Made by a program: the position numbers and the translations under genes. DNA of 64,000 bases from contig NZ_CP110848.1 in NCBI RefSeq assembly GCF_026240635.1, positions 870,501 to 934,500 of the forward strand, given 5' to 3'. This DNA is from Trichothermofontia sichuanensis B231 (GTDB taxonomy: Bacteria; Cyanobacteriota; Cyanobacteriia; B231). The notes beneath the pieces are model-generated. The model was not told where the DNA came from, ran no database searches, and saw nothing but the letters and a program-made list of their open reading frames with translations. Each line of letters starts with the position of its first letter. Position 1 is the first letter of the stretch. This document shows positions 1-7,938 of this stretch, in pieces.

Positions 1-28
1 TGACTATATTGATCAACGTTATATTGAT

Positions 29-140
29 GGTTCTTCTGGGATTTTGGGGTAAGCAGTATCAGCAGCTACAAATAAACGATCGCAAATGCTGAGTTTATGG
101 TGGGGGCGCGTAGCGCCCCCACCATAAACTCAGAAGAGCC
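29..140 (+). mobile_element. 112-bp MITE-like element, copy 1
   Basis: The element begins GGTTCTTCTG and ends CAGAAGAGCC, so the termini are inverted repeats (GGYTCTTCTG). It is flanked by the direct repeat atattgat at 21-28 and 141-148, an 8-bp target duplication. Inside lies a near-perfect hairpin at 90-132 with 20-nt arms (tgagtttatgg... / ...ccataaactca) and a 3-nt loop. No transposase is encoded, so it must be non-autonomous. The end sequence and 8-bp duplication resemble the ISL3 family, which is an inference. The host site is itself the second copy of a 15-bp tandem duplication. Confidence 0.9.
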
Positions 141-606
141 ATATTGATCAACGTTAAGACGTTCTTTCTCTCCAGGGTAGGTAGTGAAATAATCTTTTAG
201 GCTGTCCCCTTACGCTGTTGTCAACGTCGTCTGGGCTGTAGCGACCGTAGTTTCCGGAGACCTAGCCCCAGCCGCTATAGCCAGCGATTACCTAGCCCAC
301 TTTCTCGCTGCTTGAAGCGTATGCGTTTGCCCTAGTCCCCCTGTCCTTCGTGGCTGCGCCCGTCGCCCCTGCTTGCGATCGCTCGGTGTCACTGATATAG
401 AATGGGGAAAAGCCACCGGCGCCGCCAGTGTGCCGTCAGCGCCGTCAGATCAGTCACGATCAGAAAAGGCCAGAAAGATCAGAAAATAGTTATTATAGGC
501 GTTTAGCCCCAGTGTGCGGCGAGGATGCTCAGCACGCGGGGAACCCCAATTGCGCCGTTAGTGTCACAATGTCGTTAGTGTCAAAACAGGAGGAAGTGGT
601 CAACGA
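141..606. other. Upstream region of rpsU, no gene seen
   Basis: No convincing reading frame is present. The stretch carries short direct repeats: cgttagtgtca at 556 and again 17 bp later, and gatcagaaa-type repeats around 450-490. A strong Shine-Dalgarno sequence AGGAGG lies just before rpsU. The rpsU promoter should lie here, but I cannot place it with confidence. Confidence 0.5.
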
Positions 607-786
607 ATGACTCAAGTAGTTCTCGGTGAAAATGAAGGGATTGAGTCGGCATTACGTCGGTTTAAGCGCCAAGTTTCCAAAGCCGGGATTTTGGCGGATG
701 TCAAGTATCGCCGTCACTACGAAACCCCCCAAGAAAAGCGGAAGCGCAAAGCAGTTGCCGCCCGCCGCAAGCGTCGCTATCGTTAA
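607..786 (+). CDS. rpsU: 30S ribosomal protein bS21
   Basis: A 59-residue, strongly basic protein starting [20 protein letters not shown] and ending in the Arg/Lys-rich tail RRKRRYR, as expected for bS21, which binds the small subunit near the anti-Shine-Dalgarno region and assists initiation. The length fits the family (55-70 residues). The ATG at 607 is preceded by AGGAGGAAG at 588-596. It appears monocistronic: a hairpin with a T-rich tail follows at 902-936, before the next gene. The identification is based on the characteristic [19 protein letters not shown] segment and is secure. Confidence 0.95.
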   Translation: MTQVVLGENEGIESALRRFKRQVSKAGILADVKYRRHYETPQEKRKRKAVAARRKRRYR

Positions 787-901
787 CGCCATTCTGGAGC
801 CGGTACGTGCTGGCGTTGCCCGCTGGCAGGAGCGTTGTGCTAACTGCGTATGATTGCTGAGTCTTTAGTCAGCAAGTAGCACTGGTGTCAAGGATTGAAT
901 A

Positions 902-936
902 GGACTTTGTCGAGTGGCAAAGTCCGTTTTGGTTTT
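902..936 (+). terminator. Rho-independent-like terminator downstream of rpsU
   Basis: GGACTTTG at 902-909 pairs with CAAAGTCC at 918-925 across an 8-nt loop, followed by GTTTTGGTTTT. It lies between rpsU and the GTPase gene and probably insulates them. Confidence 0.7.
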
Positions 937-950
937 AAGCAGTCCCCGTA

Positions 951-2417
951 ATGAGTGTAGAGCAAGAACTAGAGCAAACCATCCTCGATTTCACGGCGAT
1001 TCAGGCGAATCTCCACTATAAACATGCCCAGGATGCCTTGCGCGAGTTGCTGGTGCGGCTAGATCTCACTCCCCAGGAGCAAGCGGGACTGGAGCCGGAA
1101 ATTCGAGGACTGATCCAGATGCTAGATAAGCTGGAGCGATCGGTGATCCACATCGCGGCCTTTGGCATGGTGGGTCGGGGCAAGTCGTCCTTGCTAAATG
1201 CACTGGTGGGACGGGCGGTGTTTGCAACCGGGCCAACGCATGGGGTAACCCGATCAATCCAACGGGTGGATTGGCAAGTTGAACGGGAAAACTTGGCGGG
1301 CAGTCCCCGTGCGGATGAGGATGCTCCCGCAACGTCGCCATCAGCGCCTCCCACGATTGTGCGGGTAACGTTACCCGGGACGGGCAATGCCCAGATTCAA
1401 CTCATTGATACGCCTGGTATTGATGAAGTTGCGGGGGAACAACGGGAACAACTGGCCAAACGCTTAGCCCGACAGGCAGACTTGATCCTGTTTGTGATTA
1501 CGGGGGATATGACACGGGTCGAACACCAGGCGCTTTCGGAATTACGACAGGCGAGTAAACCGATTCTCCTGGTGTTTAACAAGGTAGATCAGTATCCGGA
1601 TACCGATCGCGATCTGATCTACGCCACGATTCGCGATCAACGGGTGCGGGAACTTCTCTCACCCGATGAAATTGTGATGGCGGCGGCAGCCCCCCTCGTG
1701 CCACAACTGGTCCAACGGGATGGCCAGACTCGGGTGCAATTGCAACCGGGTGCCCCCCAAGTAGAAGCCCTGAAGTTGAAAATTTTAGAAATTCTCGATC
1801 GTGAAGGCAAAGCCCTGATTGCCCTGAACACCATGCTCTATGCCGATGAGGTGAATGAGCAGGTCGTGCAACGTAAATTAGAAATTCGGGAGCAGGCGGC
1901 AAATCAGATTATCTGGAATGCGGTGATGATGAAGGCGCTGGCGATCGCCCTTAATCCGGTCACGGTCGTGGATATTTTCAGCGGGGCGATTATTGATGTT
2001 TCCATGATTTTGACCCTCTCGCGGTTGTATGGCATTGCCATGACCGAGGCCGGAGCCGTTAACCTGCTACAGAAAATTGCCCTGAGTATGGGTAGTATTG
2101 GCGCGAGTGAACTGTTGGCCAATTTAGGGCTGAGTGGGCTGAAGGGGGTGCTGGGGGCCTCTGCTCCGGTGACGGGGGGAGCTACGTTAGCGCCCTATGT
2201 ATCGGTGGCAGTGACGCAAGCAGGCGTGGCTGGCGTGTCGTCCTATGGCATTGGTCAGATTACCAAAACCTATTTAGCCCAAGGAGCGACGTGGGGGCCA
2301 GATGGCCCGAAGGCAGTGGTGAGTGAGATTTTGGCAGCGTTGGATGAGACCTCGATTTTGAGCCGGATTAAGGGGGAATTGCAGGCGCGGTTACAAGGGC
2401 GGGAGGTGGCCAAGTGA
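951..2417 (+). CDS. Era-like GTPase with hydrophobic DUF697-like C-terminus
   Basis: A 488-residue protein with an N-terminal helical segment (1-65) and then a TRAFAC-type GTPase domain: P-loop GMVGRGKSS at 72-80, DTPG at 153-156 and NKVD at 210-213. The region from about 315 to 440 is rich in Ala, Val, Ile and Gly, like the DUF697/YcjF membrane-associated module found behind such GTPases in cyanobacteria. It probably acts as a nucleotide-dependent switch at a membrane; the target is unknown. The stop overlaps the GTG start of the SRPBCC gene (GTGA), which implies translational coupling. Confidence 0.8.
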   Translation: MSVEQELEQTILDFTAIQANLHYKHAQDALRELLVRLDLTPQEQAGLEPEIRGLIQMLDKLERSVIHIAAFGMVGRGKSSLLNALVGRAVFATGPTHGVTRSIQRVDWQVERENLAGSPRADEDAPATSPSAPPTIVRVTLPGTGNAQIQLIDTPGIDEVAGEQREQLAKRLARQADLILFVITGDMTRVEHQALSELRQASKPILLVFNKVDQYPDTDRDLIYATIRDQRVRELLSPDEIVMAAAAPLVPQLVQRDGQTRVQLQPGAPQVEALKLKILEILDREGKALIALNTMLYADEVNEQVVQRKLEIREQAANQIIWNAVMMKALAIALNPVTVVDIFSGAIIDVSMILTLSRLYGIAMTEAGAVNLLQKIALSMGSIGASELLANLGLSGLKGVLGASAPVTGGATLAPYVSVAVTQAGVAGVSSYGIGQITKTYLAQGATWGPDGPKAVVSEILAALDETSILSRIKGELQARLQGREVAK

Positions 2418-2896
2418 TAACGGCTACGCCTCCCCACCCACCCCCCAACACGCCCCAAGTGTCTGAACAATCGATTTGGATTGATGCTGACATAGCCGCA
2501 GTCGAACGGTGTTTGACGGATCTGGATCTAATGCACCGCTGGTTGAATCCCTGGTTACGGTGTGAGCCAGTGGGGGTTTGGGGGACGGACTTAGGGTGTC
2601 AAAGCCGGTTTGTGATTCAGATTCCGCTTCTGAAGCCCACGTTATCTAATGTCGTGGTGGAGCGGCAACCGGGGTTAATTGTATGGGAATTTGAAGGCTT
2701 TTTTCGGGGGCGCGATCGCTGGGAGTGTCAACCGGTGGGGACGGGAACGCGGTTACTGAATCGGTTTGAATTCGTGATTCCCAATGCGATCGTGGCGTTG
2801 GGGTTTCATCTGTTTGCGAGTCGGCTCATGCGGCAGGATATGCAGGCCCAATTACAACGATTACGACAGGTGGCGGAGACGATCGGGCCTATCTAG
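2414..2896 (+). CDS. SRPBCC-superfamily protein
   Basis: A 160-residue single-domain protein. The segment SIWIDADIAAVERCLTDLDL followed by LNPWLRCEPVG and a WECQPVGTGTRLLNRFEF strand pair is typical of SRPBCC/polyketide-cyclase-like (START-type) hydrophobic-ligand-binding folds. The start is GTG at 2414, overlapping the stop of the upstream GTPase by 3 bp, so the two are likely translated together. Ligand and function are unknown. No signal peptide is seen. Confidence 0.7.
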   Translation: MITATPPHPPPNTPQVSEQSIWIDADIAAVERCLTDLDLMHRWLNPWLRCEPVGVWGTDLGCQSRFVIQIPLLKPTLSNVVVERQPGLIVWEFEGFFRGRDRWECQPVGTGTRLLNRFEFVIPNAIVALGFHLFASRLMRQDMQAQLQRLRQVAETIGPI

Positions 2897-2911
2897 CAGA
2901 TATCCTCTTAT

Positions 2912-3094
2912 TACAGCCTTTACCTTAATCCTAAAGTACAGGTTTACCTGGGTAGGCTGGGCGCAGTCTACAGGTGTGGCCCTCACCCTAAATCCCTCTC
3001 CCAGAGCGGGAGAGGGATTTAGGGTGAGGGGGCTGTTTCAGCCTCAATTGCAATGACTATAACTGTGTACTGAGTAAATTAGGTAAAGACTATA
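2912..3094. repeat. Nested GC-rich hairpin repeat (C outside, B inside)
   Basis: The left end TACAGCCTTTACCTTAAT and right end AAATTAGGTAAAGACTATA are inverted repeats. Inside lie a segment aggtttacctgggtaggctgg (also near 56660), a hairpin around 2993-3020 (ccctctcccagagcgggagaggg) and the terminus GCAATGACTATA at 3050-3061 of the TATAGTCA family. It looks like one repeat inserted in or fused with another. Confidence 0.7.
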
Positions 3095-3120
3095 ACTAGG
3101 TAATCAGCCTTTCTGCATCG

Positions 3121-3540
3121 CTAAACTCTCTGGCGCATCATCGCCAACTGTTCCAGGTGAGAGTGTTGTTCCTGGAGTTGGGCAGCCAGGGCACTACAGA
3201 CTAACTCACACATTTGGAAGACAAATGGATTGGCAATTTGATAATACACACAAACCCCCTCCTGACGCCGGGTAACCACCCCCGACTTGGCCAATAATTT
3301 CAAATGCTTAGAGACGTTAGCTTGACCCAACCCCGTCGCTTCAATAATTTCTGTCACATTCTTTGGCCCCGATCGCAGCGCACAGACAATTTGCAACCGA
3401 CTGGCCTCGGACAAAACCTTAAAAAACTCAGCAACCATACTGAGGGCAGCGGGCGAAAGCTGGGCAAAGCCACAATTACCCGCGTTTCCATCAAACGTCG
3501 ACAAGGGGGACACAGTCGAATCAGGCGTTTGCGCAGCCAT
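3121..3540 (-). CDS. ArsR/SmtB-family transcriptional regulator
   Basis: A 139-residue winged-helix repressor: FFKVLSEASRLQIVCALRSG (helix 1-2), then the recognition segment ATGLGQANVSKHLKLLAKSGVV and wing RRQEGVCVYYQIAN, typical of ArsR/SmtB. The classic ELCVCDL metal site is absent. Several cysteines occur instead, near residues 23, 53, 96 and the MCELVC motif near 112-116. The inducer could be a metal or a sulfur/redox species; this is inference. The gene stands alone, transcribed leftward from an AT-rich stretch around 3570-3600. Confidence 0.85.
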   Translation of the reverse strand: MAAQTPDSTVSPLSTFDGNAGNCGFAQLSPAALSMVAEFFKVLSEASRLQIVCALRSGPKNVTEIIEATGLGQANVSKHLKLLAKSGVVTRRQEGVCVYYQIANPFVFQMCELVCSALAAQLQEQHSHLEQLAMMRQRV

Positions 3541-3668
3541 AGCGTCAGGGGTGTGGGGTCTTCTGGTCTTCTTTACTTTACTATATTACCACACAGTAGT
3601 TTTATGAATTTGGGGTAGCCCCTCTGCCAGCATTTCCTGACTGGGTGGGGTTAGTGATCCCCAATCGT

Positions 3669-4184
3669 TCATCGTCGGCTTAACCGTCGGGATAACTGAA
3701 TTGGTAGGGCACGGTAGGGGGGAAATAGGTAGGACTCACCCGCTAACCAGAGTACCAAGGCGAGGTGACTCAGGCAGGTTAACCCAACCCACCCCACCGG
3801 GAACCATGCTCCAGGCGCATCGGGCAAGGGAGGGAATAGGTAGACAGCTAACCCGACAACGAGGGTGGGCAAGAGAACCAGGGCACTTCCGACGATCGCT
3901 AACGTTCTCGCTCGCGAGGGATCACCCGCATAGCTAGGCTGCCAACGCCTGCCATCCCAACGCCAACTCAACGCTTGGGCATGATCCGCCAAACGTAACA
4001 CCTGGGTTTGCAGGTCAGCCGTGAAAATATGACGACAGAAATTACAGCCAAAACTTTCCATGAGGGTCATGCCACTCAACTCGCCGTAGTAGCAGACAGG
4101 GCAACGGTAATGTCCCTCATAGGAGAGGCGGGGGAAAACGGAGGGTGTTGATTGTAGGTTCTGGTCAGAATGGCGGGTATCCAT
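3669..4184 (-). CDS. Zinc-ribbon membrane protein, unknown function
   Basis: A 171-residue protein. Near residues 26-55 it has a CPVC...CNFC arrangement (YRCPVCYYGE, then FGCNFCRHIF), a four-cysteine zinc ribbon. Two hydrophobic segments follow (TLAIVGSALVLLPTLVVGLAVYL and the region after GAWFPVGWVGLTC), so the C-terminal half is probably membrane-anchored. The ATG at 4184 was chosen because GAGG lies nine bases upstream; longer starts exist up to 4229. Function is not recognisable. Confidence 0.6.
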   Translation of the reverse strand: MDTRHSDQNLQSTPSVFPRLSYEGHYRCPVCYYGELSGMTLMESFGCNFCRHIFTADLQTQVLRLADHAQALSWRWDGRRWQPSYAGDPSRARTLAIVGSALVLLPTLVVGLAVYLFPPLPDAPGAWFPVGWVGLTCLSHLALVLWLAGESYLFPPYRALPIQLSRRLSRR

Positions 4185-4329
4185 GCCAGTCATCCTCAAC
4201 TCCGAATCGCGGCCATGCAGTAGACTCACTCTCCCCAGGCTATCTCCACCAGTTCCACCATTTTCAAGTATTCATCTTTTCGGTTAATCTTCTAGACTGC
4301 TCATCAAGTGCAGGTTTACATGACTAGGA

Positions 4330-4418
4330 TAGGGGATGAGGGCTGCCGGTCGGATCCAGATCCAAACCTTAACGGTATCAAACCTTAACGGTATACTGAG
4401 TAAATTAGGCAAAGGCTT
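4330..4418. repeat. Partial C-type repeat with internal 16-bp tandem duplication
   Basis: The sequence matches the right part of the C repeats at 13659 and 20657 (gatgagggctgccggtcggatc... tactgagtaaattaggcaaaggct). The unit caaaccttaacggtat is duplicated exactly in tandem at 4363-4378 and 4379-4394; the other copies have it once. Confidence 0.75.
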
Positions 4419-4540
4419 CAGTTGCCAAGTCATTCAAGGAATAACTGTTCCAATTTAATTCAATTTTATTTAGTTTTATTAATTACAGTTTAAGCCAAAG
4501 GAGCCCTGAAGCGCGAGGTTCAGGCTAGATTTCCCATGAG

Positions 4541-5278
4541 TTAGGCAAGGGATTTGGCTTCCTCGTTTGCTTGGGCATCGGCGGGTAATTCTAAACAATA
4601 GCCCGCGCCATAGACCGTTTTGATATAGCGGGGATGACGGGGATCGGGTTCCAGTTTGGTCCGCAGGTGGCGGATATGAACCCGAATCGTCTCAATATCA
4701 TCATCGGGATCATACCCCCAGACTTCCTTCAGGATTTCACTAGGAGCCACTGTTTGCCCATGCCGCTGGAGTAGGCAATGGAGAAGTTCAAATTCCAGAT
4801 GGGTCAGTTTGACCGTCTCCTCAAACCAGATTGCTTCAAAGCGCTCCGGGATCAGCGTCAAAGGACCGTAGCTGAGAATTTCGCTGTGCTTGGCGGCCTG
4901 AGGAAGACGATCAGTCCGACGCAACAAGGCCCGAATGCGGGCCAGCATTTCTTCCACTTCAAAGGGCTTAGTCAGATAGTCATCTGCCCCGGCATTAAAG
5001 CCCTCGACTTTATCCTGGGTTTGGTCTAGGGCCGTTAGCATTAGCACTGGAATATCAGCCGTACGCTCATCCCGACGCAAGCGTTGACAGACCGTTAATC
5101 CATCTACCTTGGGGAGCATCAAGTCCAACATAATCAGGTCGGGGAGCAATTGCACGGCTAAAGCCTGTCCCTTAATGCCATCATCAGCGCGACTGACGTC
5201 ATAGCCAGCCATTTCCAGGTTGACGGCTACCAGTTCTGAAATTGCAGGATCGTCATCAATGACGAGTATCCGGGTCAT
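4541..5278 (-). CDS. rpaA: OmpR-type response regulator RpaA
   Basis: A 245-residue two-domain regulator. The receiver has acidic residues IDDD near 7-10, phosphoacceptor Asp in [13 protein letters not shown] near residue 53 and Lys in LTKPFE near 103. A winged-helix DNA-binding domain follows ([23 protein letters not shown]..., [28 protein letters not shown]). Length and sequence match cyanobacterial RpaA, the output regulator of the Kai clock, phosphorylated by SasA and also linked to phycobilisome-photosystem energy transfer. The paralogue rpaB lies 54 kb away at 59.3 kb. The gene is monocistronic with a 387-bp upstream gap. Confidence 0.92.
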   Translation of the reverse strand: MTRILVIDDDPAISELVAVNLEMAGYDVSRADDGIKGQALAVQLLPDLIMLDLMLPKVDGLTVCQRLRRDERTADIPVLMLTALDQTQDKVEGFNAGADDYLTKPFEVEEMLARIRALLRRTDRLPQAAKHSEILSYGPLTLIPERFEAIWFEETVKLTHLEFELLHCLLQRHGQTVAPSEILKEVWGYDPDDDIETIRVHIRHLRTKLEPDPRHPRYIKTVYGAGYCLELPADAQANEEAKSLA

Positions 5279-5665
5279 GCCAGTTCACTTACCTGTTGCT
5301 AGGGTTTACTTGCTCATTCAGAGTCTGAGATGGAAAACCGCAAAATAAACAGCCAATGGCAGGTTCCGCAGCCGGGTAATATCCCAAGGCCGTGGCTTCA
5401 AGAGGCAGAGGGCAAAGTCTTGGGCTGGCCCATGCAACCACCAGATGGCGGATCGCCGCAGCACCAAAGACCCATGATGCCTTGAGGGAGTGCTTTAAGT
5501 TTTATCACAAACCCTCAATAAAATCTATGCAAAGAGACTACAAACGTAACCTATATCGAGATTCTTTACGCTATATTACGGAGTATTACCGCTCCTCAAG
5601 GCTGCTATATCGTAAGGGGAGTAAGGATTGGCTAAAGCCTCTATACAGCAATAGTACTGTATCAA
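5279..5665. other. Upstream region of rpaA
   Basis: A 387-bp gap between rpaA and the hydrolase gene's 3' end. It is AT-rich from 5505 to 5690, consistent with promoter DNA for leftward rpaA transcription. A weak plus-strand reading frame here looks non-coding. I see no clear RpaB (HLR1) site or terminator. Confidence 0.4.
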
Positions 5666-6829
5666 TTAAAACAATTGAGCATTACACCATTCGAGGACCC
5701 GGTTCCAAGCCCACCAGGGATCCCGATCGCCGCTGGCGCGTTGGCTGGTGCGATTGCTCAGGTAGCCGACATGACCGCCATGCTTAGTGAGGCAGAGGTG
5801 AAGGGCCGGGTTGCGATCGCATACCGCTTGCAGGTCAGGCACGAGGGTGGGATCAAACAGGGGATCATCGGCGGCGTAGAGAATGAAGGTGGGTCGTTGC
5901 ACTTGGGGTAAGAAGGGGAGGGGCCTGCTGGCGGCGTAGTAGTCTTCAACGGTGGCAAACCCTAGGCGGGGGATGACCAGTTCGTGGTCAAAACCCCAAA
6001 TCGTTTGGGCACGGGCGATCGCGGCGGGGTCTAATGTGCCAGGATGGGCAGTGGCCAGGTCGGCGGCGAGGCGCTGGAGTGAGCGGGCGATTGCCTGCTC
6101 CAGGTAGCGGCCTAGGGGATGGTTCATCAGGTATTGCAGCGATCGTTGGGAATCCAGGCTGGGACAGACCACTGCTGCTCCCCCCAAATCTTGAGGGGAT
6201 AGCCCCAGGGAGCAACTAACAAGGTTGAGATCCTGGGCTGCCTTCACTCCCCACAGGGCCAACTGTCCCCCCAGAGAATAGCCCACAAACCAGAAAGGGG
6301 GCGGACATCCCAGGGCTTTGGCCCGGGCCGCGATCCGCACAAAGTCTTCGCCTTCATAGAGACCGTCGGCTGTCAGGGTGGGGGACAGCTGGGCGGTTTT
6401 GCCATGTGCCCGCCAATCGAACAGAACCACGGCCCACCCCTGGGCAAAGGCTTTACGCCCCAGAATGTGGAGATACCACTGATCCGCCAGGCTGCCGGTA
6501 ATACCGTAGGTGGCGACGATCGTGCCCTGGGGATGGGGGGGAATCGCCACTTGGCCAAAGATCGGTACAGCCTGCGCCCCGCGAAAATCGGCATCCTGGT
6601 AGGGTGGGGCTGGCTCGTGGACCTGGGTTTGCCAGTGACCCGCCTGCCAGAGGGCCGTGTAGAGGGTCATAACCAGACCGTGGCGGAGGGCCAGGGGAGG
6701 CTGGTAGCGATCGCGAAAGGCTAGGGCTAAGGCTTTGCCAGAGGTCAGGGCCGAGGCAGCGGGGGGGATAGCGGCTGAGGTGCTCGCCCGCGGGGCAGGA
6801 TCACTGGGTGGGGGGTTGGGGGGGATCAC
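5666..6829 (-). CDS. YheT/EMB8-like alpha/beta hydrolase
   Basis: A 387-residue alpha/beta hydrolase with a Pro/Ala-rich N-terminal 40 residues. The nucleophile elbow is GYSLGG (FWFVGYSLGGQLALWG), the acid is probably Asp in YAADDPLFDP, and the His lies in TKHGGHVGYL. The domain resembles the YheT/EMB8 group of esterase-like proteins, whose substrates are largely unknown. Its start overlaps the cupredoxin stop by 4 bp (ATGA), so the two form an operon with this gene second. Confidence 0.8.
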   Translation of the reverse strand: MIPPNPPPSDPAPRASTSAAIPPAASALTSGKALALAFRDRYQPPLALRHGLVMTLYTALWQAGHWQTQVHEPAPPYQDADFRGAQAVPIFGQVAIPPHPQGTIVATYGITGSLADQWYLHILGRKAFAQGWAVVLFDWRAHGKTAQLSPTLTADGLYEGEDFVRIAARAKALGCPPPFWFVGYSLGGQLALWGVKAAQDLNLVSCSLGLSPQDLGGAAVVCPSLDSQRSLQYLMNHPLGRYLEQAIARSLQRLAADLATAHPGTLDPAAIARAQTIWGFDHELVIPRLGFATVEDYYAASRPLPFLPQVQRPTFILYAADDPLFDPTLVPDLQAVCDRNPALHLCLTKHGGHVGYLSNRTSQRASGDRDPWWAWNRVLEWCNAQLF

Positions 6830-7311
6830 GAGGCGCTGACCGTCAGGGTACCAACCATCCCCGCTTCCGCGTGGCCGGGAATGGTGCAGCGCAGTGCATA
6901 GCGACCAAGTTTTTGGGGAATGAAGACCCAGTCTGCGGTTGCCCCTGGTTTCAGTTCTAGTTCATGAATGGCCCCTTTGATTTCGACTTTGCCTGCTTCT
7001 ATCTTTTGGCTCCAGATGGCGTCGGCGAAATCCTTGGCGGTGAAGTAGTGTTTTTGGGGGCTAGGGTTAGTCAGCACCAGCTTATAGCGTTTGCCGGCAG
7101 TGAATTCCAGGGTGTCGGGGAAAAATTTGAGGGCACCTGCTTCGTTGCCCAGGCTGACCTCAACGGTGATCGGCGGTTGAGCGATCGGGTTGTTGCTAGG
7201 AGCCGCGATCGCTGGCGATATCCCCAAGCCAATCCACCCCAACACTGCCCATAAAATCAGGCTGATCAATCGGTGTTGCCACCTTTGACAGAAGATTGCG
7301 GGCATTTGCAT
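6826..7311 (-). CDS. Secreted plastocyanin-like cupredoxin
   Basis: A 161-residue protein. A hydrophobic signal segment (LISLILWAVLGWIGLGIS) ends in AIAA, giving export to the periplasm or lumen. A single cupredoxin domain follows with candidate type-1 copper ligands: His in QKHYF, and Cys, His and Met in CTIPGHAEAGM. It probably carries electrons or binds copper; it is not the photosynthetic plastocyanin PetE. The ATG at 7311 is preferred because GAGGAAGG sits just upstream; a start at 7344 would lack a site. It is the first gene of an operon with the hydrolase at 5666-6829. Confidence 0.8.
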   Translation of the reverse strand: MQMPAIFCQRWQHRLISLILWAVLGWIGLGISPAIAAPSNNPIAQPPITVEVSLGNEAGALKFFPDTLEFTAGKRYKLVLTNPSPQKHYFTAKDFADAIWSQKIEAGKVEIKGAIHELELKPGATADWVFIPQKLGRYALRCTIPGHAEAGMVGTLTVSAS

Positions 7312-7938
7312 GGTTAAACCTTCCTCACGTTCACGATTGTGCATCTGGAAACAGTGCAGGCAGCTAACGCTAGACTGCTCCTCAAGCTTCTTTCAACGTT
7401 ACCGAAAAATGCGCCTAGATCGCCGTTTCTAGGACGGCTTGGCCTCTTGGCTATAGCCGTTCAGCGTCTCAATGGAGACGCTCTAACCGCTGGCTGCTGG
7501 CCTCGTCATCGTGGGAGCCACAACCAACCTCAGCGTTTTGCAGCCAGCGATTCCCGGCGATCGCCCTAGGTTAGCCATCGTAGCCTTTTTGATCGGTGTC
7601 GCCATTCTTGGTAAGGTTGTAACAGGATTCACGGTGTTTGACCAAGGCCTGGCGGTTATATTGACTGGCGATCGGGGTCAGGGTGATCCCCCGTGGGGAA
7701 GGAGGGCGAGTCTCTGCTAGGGTAGGAACAGCCAGTGGTACTCTTGCCAGGGTCATAGAAGCTGGAATTGCCGTCATGGTCATTCTCACAACGTTTTTGG
7801 CTCCTCCCTGTCTGCGTTGGGTGTTTAACACCTTGATCGCAGTCTCGGTTCAGGAGGTCTTGCCAGTTGGGGGATCGGCTCCAGGTTCCTAAGGTTCGAC
7901 TGATTACCACTCCGATTTTGATGTGAGGCGAGGCTGTT
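7312..7938. other. 627-bp gap between cupredoxin and amiC
   Basis: A hairpin AGCGTCTC-AATG-GAGACGCT lies at about 7466-7485. A weak 86-codon minus-strand frame (7571-7831) has no recognisable domain and I do not call it. Promoters for both divergent neighbours should lie here. Confidence 0.4.

Noticed and set aside
5392-5787. 131-codon plus-strand frame upstream of rpaA
   Set aside because: Runs into the antisense of the hydrolase gene and has mixed base composition; probably non-coding promoter DNA.
7571-7831. 86-codon minus-strand reading frame between cupredoxin and amiC
   Set aside because: No domain and poor coding character; left as intergenic.
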